From contig CAYGSU010000028.1 of NCBI GenBank assembly GCA_964352715.1, positions 1-46,417 of the forward strand: DNA of 46,417 nt. The letters run 5' to 3'. Of this stretch, positions 34,032-41,558 are shown in pieces; the stretch's first letter is position 1; each line of letters starts with the position of its first letter. The stretch is from JAVKBW01 sp964352715 (lineage in GTDB: Bacteria > Pseudomonadota > Alphaproteobacteria > UBA8366 > Aestuariispiraceae). The position numbers and the translations under genes are program-made. The notes under the pieces are model-generated. The model did not search any database and was not told where the DNA came from. It saw only the letters and a list, made by a program, of their open reading frames with translations.

Positions 34032-35597
34032 TCAGTACTCGTTGTTCAATGCTTCGACCGCGGGAATTTCCCGCTCCCGCCGGGCGATATAGTCCAGCAG
34101 TTCGTCGTTCTTCGCTGAATCCAGCGAGGGCTCCTCATAGGCATCCAGCATCGCCTTCGCTTCTTTCAGGGCACGCGCCGTGATCTCGTTGCTGCCTTCC
34201 GCAATCCATTGTTCGATGGAATTGTTGTCGAACAGTTTCGGCATGAAAAAGGCTTTCTGAAAATTTTCCAGTGTATGTGGATGGCCCAGATAATGGCCGC
34301 CCGGGCCGATGTCGCGCACCGCTCCCAGCGCCTCGTCAAAATCGTCCCAATTGATGCCGGACGCCATCCGGTGACCCATCGCGCATTGTTCGGCGTCGAC
34401 AACGAACTTGGCGACGGAGCAATGCATGCCGGCTTCGTTCCATCCGGCGGAATGCCAGAGATAGTTCGCGCCCGCCAACAGCACGGCCATCATGGTCGAG
34501 GCGCTTTCGTAGCCCGCCTGCGCATCGAAAGTTTTCGCACCGCCAAGTGTGTTGGATGTTCGCCAAGGCACGCGGTAGTGCCGCGCCATCTGTCCGATCA
34601 TGAAATTCATCAGGCTGATTTCCGGCGTGCCGGCCATCGGCGCGCCGCTCTGCATTGAGACGGTGGACAGATAATGCCCGTAGATCGCCGGGCAGCCTTT
34701 CCGGACGACCTGGGTATAGGCCAGCGCCGAAAGAGCCTCGGCGTTGAGTTGTGCGACCGCCGGGGCGGTAGAGGCAGGGGTATTCGCGCCGCCCAGCACG
34801 AAGGGTGAACACAGAACCGGTTGATTGCGCCGGTTGAAGGCGCGCATCGCGCCCAGCATCACCTCGTCCCACACAAGCGGCGAATTGCCGTTGCAATTGC
34901 CGACCGCGACCGGATGGGTCTCCATGAAGTCGGCGCCGAACAGGATGGCGCACATGTCGAGCACGTCTTCGGCATTCTTCGGCGACGTCGTCATGCCCAT
35001 GAAGGTCTTGTCGGAATGCTTCATTGACGAATAGGTGATGCGCAGATGCCGGTGCGCCACAATGTGGTCCATCGGTTCGACAATATGATGGGCAGAGGAA
35101 TGCAGGGCGGGCGAGACATGCGCCAGCTTGTGGAACATCGCGAGATCTTCCAGCGTCGGATAGCGTCTCTTGTCTTCCAGATCGCGCAAATAGGGTGCAC
35201 CGGTCATCGGCACGAAGATCGATTTTGACCCGCCCAGTTCTACCGAATGGGCCGGATTGCGGGCGTGCAGGGTGATGGTTTCCGGGATGCCGGCTATCAG
35301 CTCGCGCACCATGAAACGGTCCAGATGGACACGGTCGCCGCGCACATCCGCGCCGGCCTTGCGCCAGTCTTCCAGGGCGATATCGTCGCGGAAGACAACG
35401 CCGACGTCTTCAAGAATATCCATCGACGCCTTGTCGATCTTCACGACCTGTTCTGGCGACATCGGCTCGACCAGCGGCAGCTTGCGGTCGATCGGCGGCA
35501 GCATTTTCGATCCGGCGATGCGGTCCGTGCGCAAATCACGTCGGGCGGTTCGTCCGCCCCGGCGACCGGGTTTTGGTTTTTCAAGAAGGGTGGTCAT
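34032..35597 (-). CDS. Trimethylamine methyltransferase (MttB) superfamily protein, non-pyrrolysine
   Basis: A 521-aa MttB-family protein read without interruption, so no in-frame amber (pyrrolysine) codon. Family landmarks include VGVVFRDDIALEDWRKAGADV, the SSAHHIVEPMDH region, MGMTTSPKNAEDV, CNGNSPLVWDEVMLGAM and GGHYLGHPHTLENF. Characterised non-pyrrolysine members (MtgB-type) transfer a methyl group from glycine betaine or related betaines to a corrinoid protein. No corrinoid protein, reductive activator or methyl-H4folate transferase is encoded in this window, so partners must lie elsewhere. It is convergent with Rieske oxygenase 2 and divergent from LysR 2. The ATG has a GGAGAG site upstream. 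Confidence 0.9.
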   Translation of the reverse strand: MTTLLEKPKPGRRGGRTARRDLRTDRIAGSKMLPPIDRKLPLVEPMSPEQVVKIDKASMDILEDVGVVFRDDIALEDWRKAGADVRGDRVHLDRFMVRELIAGIPETITLHARNPAHSVELGGSKSIFVPMTGAPYLRDLEDKRRYPTLEDLAMFHKLAHVSPALHSSAHHIVEPMDHIVAHRHLRITYSSMKHSDKTFMGMTTSPKNAEDVLDMCAILFGADFMETHPVAVGNCNGNSPLVWDEVMLGAMRAFNRRNQPVLCSPFVLGGANTPASTAPAVAQLNAEALSALAYTQVVRKGCPAIYGHYLSTVSMQSGAPMAGTPEISLMNFMIGQMARHYRVPWRTSNTLGGAKTFDAQAGYESASTMMAVLLAGANYLWHSAGWNEAGMHCSVAKFVVDAEQCAMGHRMASGINWDDFDEALGAVRDIGPGGHYLGHPHTLENFQKAFFMPKLFDNNSIEQWIAEGSNEITARALKEAKAMLDAYEEPSLDSAKNDELLDYIARREREIPAVEALNNEY

Positions 35598-35638
35598 TCG
35601 ACGCTCTCTCCGGTATCCGGATTGGCGGATGAATCCCA

Positions 35639-35651
35639 GTTTCCGGGAAAC
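35639..35651. promoter_or_regulatory. Minor inverted repeat upstream of the MttB-family gene
   Basis: GTTTCC-G-GGAAAC, 13 bp, about 42 bp upstream of the MttB-family start. It may be a second, lower-affinity site in the same divergent region, or chance. Confidence 0.3.
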
Positions 35652-35686
35652 AAGCCGTCTTTTCGCTATCCAAATCCTGCGGCAGT

Positions 35687-35727
35687 ATGACTTTCGGTAG
35701 GCTAAGCACCTACCGAAAAAAAGTCAT
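35687..35727. promoter_or_regulatory. Very strong inverted repeat in the MttB/LysR 2 divergent promoter
   Basis: TTTCGGTAGG (35692-35701) and CCTACCGAAA (35709-35718) are perfect 10-bp arms around a 7-nt spacer. Pairing resumes outside with ATGAC (35687-35691) and GTCAT (35723-35727), interrupted only by four extra A residues on the right. It lies 90 bp upstream of the MttB-family start and 54 bp upstream of LysR 2, the expected place for a LysR recognition site. Confidence 0.7.
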
Positions 35728-35780
35728 TTGTCGATTGAGGCTTTTACGCCAAGGTCAGACCGGTTGTACTGGGAAACTTT

Positions 35781-36704
35781 ATGGTCCGACGGTATTACAA
35801 TCTTCCCTCGCTGACGGCGCTTGCGGCATTCGAGGCTTCGGCGCGCCACAAGAGTTTCAAGCTGGCGGCTGCAGAACTGAACGTGACACCGGGTGCAGTC
35901 AGTCGGCAGATCAAGAGCCTCGAGGAAGAACTGGGAACGCCTTTGTTCAGGCGGCGGCCGCAGGGCGTCGAGCTGACGAATGATGCGGAAGACCTTTATG
36001 CGGTCATTTCCAACGGTTTTGGCCGTGCATCGGAAGTGGTTCAGCGGATCAAGAGCGGCAGTCATATCAACAAGGTTACGCTGGCCTGCACCAACGCCAT
36101 GGCGACGATGTGGCTGATGCCACGGATGGGCGATTTCTGGCGACGTTATCCGAAGGTGCTGGCGGACCACCTGATCCTTGACAACACGCGGGATTTCCGT
36201 CGCGCCGAAGTTGACCTGCGTATCCGCTATGGTAATGGCGCCTGGCCGGACGAAACAGCCGTGAAACTGTTCGATGAGTGTATCTACCCGGTCTGTGGTC
36301 CGGGTTTCGCCGCCGTGCATGCCGATTGTCTGCCGTCGATCATACCGACCCTGCCGTTGCTGCATGTCGACTGGCTGGACCCGAACTGGGTGGATTGGGA
36401 TGAAATGCTGCGCCGGGCCGGAATTGCGCATGGTCCGCTGGGCGGCCGCCGGTTCAGCAGTTTTGCGGTGACGCTGCAGGCCTGTCAGGAAAATCAGGGC
36501 ATTGCCATCGGCTGGGACCGGCTGATCCGCCAGCATATCGAAGACGGGTCGCTGGTCAGGCTGACGGACCTGCACATGCCGGCGCCGGGATCATACTATC
36601 TGACCTGGAACGACAACCGCGAGCCGACCCCGGCATCGGAGACCCTGCGCGACTGGCTGCTGGAAATGGCGGAAAAGGATCTCTCGGCGGATGCCGTTTC
36701 CTAG
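35781..36704 (+). CDS. LysR-family regulator 2 (GcvA-like), divergent from the MttB-family gene
   Basis: A 307-aa LysR regulator with an N-terminal helix-turn-helix (LTALAAFEASARHKSFKLAAAELNVTPGAVSRQIKSLEEELG region, about residues 11-52) and a GcvA-like effector domain (FDECIYPVCGPGF, GIAIGWDRLIRQHIEDGSLVRL). It is divergent from the MttB-family gene and flanked by the strong inverted repeat at 35687. It mirrors LysR 1 at the other end of the four-gene module. Its stop shares a CTAG with the stop of the opposite-strand GFA gene (36701-36704). Confidence 0.93.
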   Translation: MVRRYYNLPSLTALAAFEASARHKSFKLAAAELNVTPGAVSRQIKSLEEELGTPLFRRRPQGVELTNDAEDLYAVISNGFGRASEVVQRIKSGSHINKVTLACTNAMATMWLMPRMGDFWRRYPKVLADHLILDNTRDFRRAEVDLRIRYGNGAWPDETAVKLFDECIYPVCGPGFAAVHADCLPSIIPTLPLLHVDWLDPNWVDWDEMLRRAGIAHGPLGGRRFSSFAVTLQACQENQGIAIGWDRLIRQHIEDGSLVRLTDLHMPAPGSYYLTWNDNREPTPASETLRDWLLEMAEKDLSADAVS

Positions 36705-37102
36705 TCGAACCCGTCGAAGCCGTCGGTTTTGGGCAGATCTTCCTGCAGATGGAGCCAGGACAGCTTTTCGCGATACATCACGTGCCGGGCAGGGGGAAAC
36801 GCCTCCGGCTGGTCGAACAGACCGAGCGCTAGCCAGATTTCGCCGGGCAGCTTATCGGTCCGGTAGGCCACAGGCGACCCACAGGTCGCGCAGGAAAGCC
36901 GTTGCGTGCCGGCGTTCTTCTCGAATGAACGGGGTTCGTCGCCGGTCCATGATATGTCCGCTGCGTTGAAACAGGCCCAGGCGGCGGCCACAGTGCCGGT
37001 CGCCCGTCGACAACTGTCGCAATGGCATAGATCAACCTGAGACGGTGATTGCGAAGCCGAGAAGGTTACGCCGCCACAATAACAATGTCCGTTGATCGTC
37101 AT
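36701..37102 (-). CDS. GFA-family zinc protein (second copy)
   Basis: A 133-aa GFA/CENP-V-fold protein. The start ATG 37102 gives MTINGHCYCGGVTF; a longer frame upstream has no family support. Cysteine sets are CYCGGVTF, CHCDSCRR and CATCGSPV; the first set lacks the second cysteine found in the GFA copy at 11317 (CxCGAVQC against CYCGGVTF). It converges with LysR 2 with a 4-nt overlap. A formaldehyde-related role is possible beside two demethylation systems, but many GFA relatives are uncharacterised. Confidence 0.85.
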   Translation of the reverse strand: MTINGHCYCGGVTFSASQSPSQVDLCHCDSCRRATGTVAAAWACFNAADISWTGDEPRSFEKNAGTQRLSCATCGSPVAYRTDKLPGEIWLALGLFDQPEAFPPARHVMYREKLSWLHLQEDLPKTDGFDGFD

Positions 37103-37203
37103 GAAAAATTCCCTGTCGATTTGTGTTGCTTCGAGATTGCCAAGTATCACCCGGTTTGGCCAGAATACGAAAGAGAGCTCAGGAACTGGAGAGGGGTATC
37201 GGC

Positions 37204-38493
37204 ATGGCGGATCAAAAAGTAATCGCATTCTTTCCCGAGGCAGCATTCGGACCGGCGCTGAATTCGGTCGGCATTGCACAGGCCTGCGAAAAACTTGGCC
37301 ACAAAGCGGTGTTTCTGAGCGACCCCGGCATGATCGGTGTGTATGCAGGCTACGGGTTCGATGAATACCCGGTAAATATGTCGGAACCGATGCCGCCGGA
37401 AGAAATGGCGAAGTTCTGGAGCGATTTCATCAACGGGCATATCCCGAACTTCAATCTGACCCCCTACGAGCAGATCGATAACTACGTGAAGGAATGCTGG
37501 GAAGCCATCGTCGAGACATCAATCTGGGCGGAAAAGGAGCTGCCGGACATTCTGGACAAGGTGAAGCCGGATATCGTCTGCGTCGATAACGTTATCCTGT
37601 TTCCGGCCATCAAGCGGTACGCGGAAACCAATGGCAAACCCTGGGTGCGCATCATCTCGTGCTCGGAAAACGAAATCAGCGATCCGGATATTCCGCCGTC
37701 TCTGTCTGGCTGCAGCGAGAAGGATAAGGAATGCCACGCCCGATTCACCGCGCGGTTCAACGAAGTGATGAAACCGTATCACGACAAGTTCAACGAATTT
37801 CTGAAATCCTGTGGCGAGGACCCGTACCCGCTGGGCCAGTTCTTCGAGGCGTCGCCGCATCTGAACCTGCTTTTGTATCCGGAACCGGTGAAATTCAACC
37901 GGCGCAACCCGCTGGATCCGAAGCGGTTCCAGTATCTCGAAGGCTGCGTCCGAAAGGACAAGCCGTATGAAATTCCCGCCTTCAAATGCGGTACGGACGA
38001 CCCGATTGTCTATCTCAGCTTCGGCAGTCTGGGGTCGGGCGATACCGATCTGCTGAAACGGATTATTGCAACGCTGGGTGAAATGCCGGTGCGGGTGCTG
38101 GCCAATGTCGGCGATTACATGGATGACTATGACGGATTCCCGGACAACGTGGTTGCCGATAGCTGGTATCCGCAGCCTACGGTCATTCCCATGGTCGATG
38201 CGGTCATCCATCACGGCGGCAATAACACCTTCAATGAATGCCTGTATTTCGGTAAACCGGCGCTGGTGATGCCCTATGTCTGGGATGGCCATGACAACGC
38301 CATGCGGCAGCAGGAAACCGGGCATGGTTTCCATCTGCACCGATCAAACTGGACCGATGACGAATTCAAGGACCGGATCAACCGGATGCTCAGTGACAAG
38401 GAAATGCATGCCAAACTGGCTCGGACATCGGCGCATATGCAGGCCCAGAACGGCCCGGAAAAGGCGGCAAAGCTGCTGGATGGTTTGCTGTGA
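37204..38493 (+). CDS. UGT/MGT-like family 1 glycosyltransferase
   Basis: A 429-aa GT-B-fold protein. The N-terminal domain (VIAFFPEAAFGPALNSVGIAQACEKLGHKAVFLSDPG in outline) is the acceptor half. The C-terminal half carries VYLSFGSLGSGDTDLL, WYPQPTVIPMVDAVIHHGGNNTFNECLYFGKP and PYVWDGHDNAMR, the UDP-sugar-binding signature of UGT/MGT enzymes. ATG 37204 has GAGAGGGG upstream. The usual products are glycosylated small hydrophobic molecules or lipids; no biosynthetic cluster is present here. The following cupin gene overlaps by 4 nt (GTGA), implying a joint function. Confidence 0.85.
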   Translation: MADQKVIAFFPEAAFGPALNSVGIAQACEKLGHKAVFLSDPGMIGVYAGYGFDEYPVNMSEPMPPEEMAKFWSDFINGHIPNFNLTPYEQIDNYVKECWEAIVETSIWAEKELPDILDKVKPDIVCVDNVILFPAIKRYAETNGKPWVRIISCSENEISDPDIPPSLSGCSEKDKECHARFTARFNEVMKPYHDKFNEFLKSCGEDPYPLGQFFEASPHLNLLLYPEPVKFNRRNPLDPKRFQYLEGCVRKDKPYEIPAFKCGTDDPIVYLSFGSLGSGDTDLLKRIIATLGEMPVRVLANVGDYMDDYDGFPDNVVADSWYPQPTVIPMVDAVIHHGGNNTFNECLYFGKPALVMPYVWDGHDNAMRQQETGHGFHLHRSNWTDDEFKDRINRMLSDKEMHAKLARTSAHMQAQNGPEKAAKLLDGLL

Positions 38494-38837
38494 GCAGCGC
38501 GCCGCATCTGTATCGTCCGAATACGCTGACCGAGGTTGCCGACTGGGGTGTGATCCCGACCATGATCGAAGGCGAATCCCGGACATCGGGCGTGCTGCTG
38601 CATCGAAACGAGGACGGTTCTTCGGAAACCGGCATCTGGATCTGTACGCCCGGCACCTGGGAATGCCATGTGACGAGCGATGAATTCTGCCACTTCCTGG
38701 AAGGGTCGGCGACCTATACCCATGAATCGGGTGACGTCATCGAAATCAGACCGGATACCGTAGCGTTTTTTCCGAAAGACTGGAAAGGCATTTGCCAGGT
38801 GCACGAGACGGTCAGGAAAAGCTACATGATCAGGTGA
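38490..38837 (+). CDS. Small cupin-domain protein
   Basis: A 115-aa single-domain cupin of the DUF861 kind (TGIWICTPGTWECHVTSDEFCHFLEGSATYT in outline, then DVIEIRPDTVAFFPKDWKGICQVHE). The metal-binding pattern is reduced (EFCHFLEG, CQVHE). It is related in form to ureidoglycine aminohydrolase cupins but much shorter, so that activity should not be assumed. Translationally coupled to the glycosyltransferase through a GTGA overlap. It converges with the histidine kinase gene, 19 nt apart. Confidence 0.8.
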   Translation: MSSAPHLYRPNTLTEVADWGVIPTMIEGESRTSGVLLHRNEDGSSETGIWICTPGTWECHVTSDEFCHFLEGSATYTHESGDVIEIRPDTVAFFPKDWKGICQVHETVRKSYMIR

Positions 38838-38856
38838 GGGGCGGCTGTTCGTCGCC

Positions 38857-40776
38857 TCAGGCGGATTTCATTTCCATCGCGTCTTTCTGCTGTCCGATTG
38901 GAAACAGCAGGCTGATGGTGGTTCCGACGCCAATGGAACTTTGCAGTGACAGGGTGCCGCCATGCAGTTCGGTCATCCGTTTGGTAAGAGCCAGACCGAG
39001 TCCGACGCCGCCATGCGCCACATTGATATTCGTTCGGGCCTGGCCGAACGGCGACAGCACCAGCGGAATATCCTTCGGGTCGATACCGCAGCCTGTATCG
39101 GCAATTTCAACAAGTATCTTGTCTTCACCAGCGGCCAGCGTGACCTTTGTATCGATCTTGCCCGTATCCGGGGTGAATTTCGCCGCATTCGAATAGATGT
39201 TGATGAGAATCTGCCGGATCAGCCGTTGATCCGCGATAAGATGGCTCGCGGAAGGTTCGACGCTCACCGTGAATTCCGCAGTCTTTGTCGGGCGTGAGGA
39301 TTCAACGATTTTTATACAATCACGGATCGACTTTTCGATTTCCACCGATGAAAAGCGGATATCGAACGAACCGTGTTCAATTTTCGCCAGATCGAGAATA
39401 TCATCGATGATGCCCAGCAGGTGCTGCCCGGATTCCCTGATATAGCCGGCATATTCAGCGTGGCTGGACCAGTCTTCCATATTGCCGACATTACCCTCGA
39501 TGATCTGTGAAAACCCGAGGATCGAATTCAGCGGCGATCGCAGTTCATGGCTCATATGAGCCAGAAATTCGGTTTTCGCACGGTCGGCGGCGACAGCTTC
39601 TTCGCGGGCTCTTCGCAGCGATTCAGCCAGTTCAACGGGTTCGGTAATATCCTGAATGGTGCCGAAAGACCGGATCAGCGTTCCATCTTTTGACCGGACA
39701 GCCTGCCCGATTTCCTGCAAATGACGGATTTCATCGTTGGGAAGCTTCACGCGATAGGCCGCAACGAAACGGTCATGCATGCTGAGGCGGACATTTGAAG
39801 CAATTTTATAGGACTCAACATCCTCGGGATGAATGAACCTGAACATTTCCTCGGCCGTGAAGGTGAGCTTCTCGTCGCCATCGACCGGCACGCCCATCAT
39901 TTCCAGAAAGTTTGGCGCAAGGCTGATCGACTCGTCGTTGACTTCATCCCACTCCCAGAAACCAAGCTTGGTGATCCGCATCGCCTCGTTCAGCCGGTCC
40001 AGCGTCTGTTCGAGCTGCGTTTCAACCCGCTTTTGCCTGCTTATATCCGTTTCGATACCGCCGATGCCGATAATATTGCCGTCTTCATCCTTCAGCGGAA
40101 ACTTGTGCATCAGTAATGTGCGGGTCCGATTGTTCCCCGCCGGCGCCAGAACTTCGCGGACTACGGGCTGTCCGGTTTCCAGCACGGTGTTCTCGATTTC
40201 GGTTGCCGGACCGGTCTGGTCCGGCGGCGCAATGTCTTCGGCGCGCCTGTTCAGAAGTTCGGCGTCCTTGCTGAACCAGTCCCGGAACGTGTTGTTGACC
40301 AGCGTATAGTAGCGGTCGATGTCTTTCAGCGAAACGGCGGCGGGCGTGTTCTGGACAAATGCTTCAAGCATTCGCGACACATCCCTGCTTTTCTGAACGG
40401 TCGCCTGAACGCCACGGAAAATGTAAACCAGTGAAACACCTGCAAGGATCGCAGAGACGATCATCAAAATGGCGGTTATGGCGTTGAAATCGCGACCCAG
40501 AATGGTGCTGTTGAGCGGCGGCCGGGCGATCAGATAGTACAGGCAAATGCTTGCATTCAGCGCGACAGCGCCGACAGCGACGATCAGGCCCAGCACACCG
40601 CGCCGCACGCCCTTTTCCCAATTGGAATCCATCCGCGAATAGACGTATCGGCACAAACCGACCCCGGCGAGGAAGAACGCAACGAAAAGCCCAATTTCAA
40701 CCAAGAAACACCCGTGAACTATCAGCTCTGGACGCAGAAATGCAAAATGATACTCACTCGATTCGGCAAACGCCAA
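38857..40776 (-). CDS. Membrane-anchored double-PAS sensor histidine kinase, orphan
   Basis: A 639-aa kinase. Hydrophobic helices occur at about residues 22-46, 58-83 and 98-120, PAS domains at about 135-250 and 260-385, a HisKA domain with phospho-acceptor H410 (FLAHMSHELRSP), and an HATPase domain (NIYSNAAKF, ADTGCGIDPKD, GGVGLGLALTKR). There is no receiver domain and no response regulator nearby, so the partner is elsewhere. The start is uncertain: TTG 40776 is the longest option; an internal TTG 24 codons later or ATG at residue 49 is possible, the last losing the first helix. It is divergent from a universal stress protein gene, which it might regulate. Confidence 0.9.
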   Translation of the reverse strand: MAFAESSEYHFAFLRPELIVHGCFLVEIGLFVAFFLAGVGLCRYVYSRMDSNWEKGVRRGVLGLIVAVGAVALNASICLYYLIARPPLNSTILGRDFNAITAILMIVSAILAGVSLVYIFRGVQATVQKSRDVSRMLEAFVQNTPAAVSLKDIDRYYTLVNNTFRDWFSKDAELLNRRAEDIAPPDQTGPATEIENTVLETGQPVVREVLAPAGNNRTRTLLMHKFPLKDEDGNIIGIGGIETDISRQKRVETQLEQTLDRLNEAMRITKLGFWEWDEVNDESISLAPNFLEMMGVPVDGDEKLTFTAEEMFRFIHPEDVESYKIASNVRLSMHDRFVAAYRVKLPNDEIRHLQEIGQAVRSKDGTLIRSFGTIQDITEPVELAESLRRAREEAVAADRAKTEFLAHMSHELRSPLNSILGFSQIIEGNVGNMEDWSSHAEYAGYIRESGQHLLGIIDDILDLAKIEHGSFDIRFSSVEIEKSIRDCIKIVESSRPTKTAEFTVSVEPSASHLIADQRLIRQILINIYSNAAKFTPDTGKIDTKVTLAAGEDKILVEIADTGCGIDPKDIPLVLSPFGQARTNINVAHGGVGLGLALTKRMTELHGGTLSLQSSIGVGTTISLLFPIGQQKDAMEMKSA

Positions 40777-40799
40777 TTACCTCAAAAGCGGCTTCAGCT

Positions 40800-40816
40800 A
40801 TTGCAATTGCTGCAAT
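40800..40816. promoter_or_regulatory. Inverted repeat between the histidine kinase and USP genes
   Basis: ATTGCA and TGCAAT flank a 5-nt ATTGC spacer, 17 bp, in the 186-bp divergent interval. It is close to the kinase start and could be an operator. The rest of the interval shows no clear feature. Confidence 0.35.
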
Positions 40817-40962
40817 TAAAGACCGTTCCTTCGTTGATCTATCGGCGAACGGCGGTCATTGTAACCGGAACAAGTCGGCGGATCAGGTAAAAATACCAAT
40901 CGTTCGGCAAAATAGCGGTTCTAAGTATCCAAGCTTGAACATACGGGACAGGGGAAAAATGG

Positions 40963-41406
40963 ATGATAAAAAGCATTTTGGTCGCAATCGACGGGTCCGA
41001 CAATTCTCAGCGCGCGCTTAATACGGCGATTGAACTGGCAAAAAAGTATTCGGCTAAGATTTCACTGGTGCATGTCGTGCGGCACATGCAGGTGCCGTTG
41101 AATCCTGGTCTGATGCAGGAATATGAAGCGATGGAGCGCCAGCGTCAGGACATTCTGATGAAAGCCGGTGAGCAATTGGTCAATCTTTCCAAACACAAGG
41201 CGGAATCCAAAGGTTTCACGGATGTAGACGGAGACATTACATCCGGCGATCCGGCCGCCGGTATCGAAAAGATCGCAAAAAAGAACAAGGTCGATCTGAT
41301 CATCGCCGGTCGTCGGGGCCTCGGAAAGGATTCAGGCAAGGACCTGGGAAGTGTGTCCCGTAAGCTGGTTAACCTGACACAGACGACGTGCATGCTTGTG
41401 AAGTAA
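40963..41406 (+). CDS. Universal stress protein (UspA family)
   Basis: A 147-aa single Usp domain: ILVAIDGSDNSQRALNTAIELAKKYSAKISLVHVV at the start, and the ATP-binding loop IIAGRRGLGKDSGKDLGSVSRKLVNLTQTTCMLVK at the end, which fits the G-2x-G-9x-G(S/T) pattern of ATP-binding members in approximate form. It is probably induced under stress, starvation or low oxygen. It is divergent from the histidine kinase, and a terminator follows at 41440. Confidence 0.93.
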   Translation: MIKSILVAIDGSDNSQRALNTAIELAKKYSAKISLVHVVRHMQVPLNPGLMQEYEAMERQRQDILMKAGEQLVNLSKHKAESKGFTDVDGDITSGDPAAGIEKIAKKNKVDLIIAGRRGLGKDSGKDLGSVSRKLVNLTQTTCMLVK

Positions 41407-41439
41407 GCTGATTTCGGACACATATTGATCGACATAATC

Positions 41440-41475
41440 GAACGGCCGTCGGTGAATTGACGCGCCGTTCCTTTT
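41440..41475 (+). terminator. Rho-independent-type terminator after the universal stress protein gene
   Basis: GAACGG (41440-41445) pairs with CCGTTC (41465-41470), with further inner CGTC/GACG pairing, followed by CTTTTG. It separates the stress protein gene from the next operon. Confidence 0.6.
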
Positions 41476-41494
41476 GTGTCGCGATCGGGGTAAA

Positions 41495-41508
41495 TTGATC
41501 GCGATCAA
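41495..41508. promoter_or_regulatory. Perfect FNR/FixK/Anr-type box
   Basis: TTGATCGCGATCAA is a fully symmetric 14-mer that matches the consensus TTGAT-N4-ATCAA exactly. It lies 50 nt before the propionyl-CoA synthetase ATG, just after the terminator of the universal stress protein gene. Oxygen-responsive control of the downstream operon is the natural reading; the exact transcription start is unknown. Confidence 0.7.
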
Positions 41509-41558
41509 AGCGTTACAAACAAAAAGCCGATAATCAGCGCGTCAGGGAGGACCCAAAT

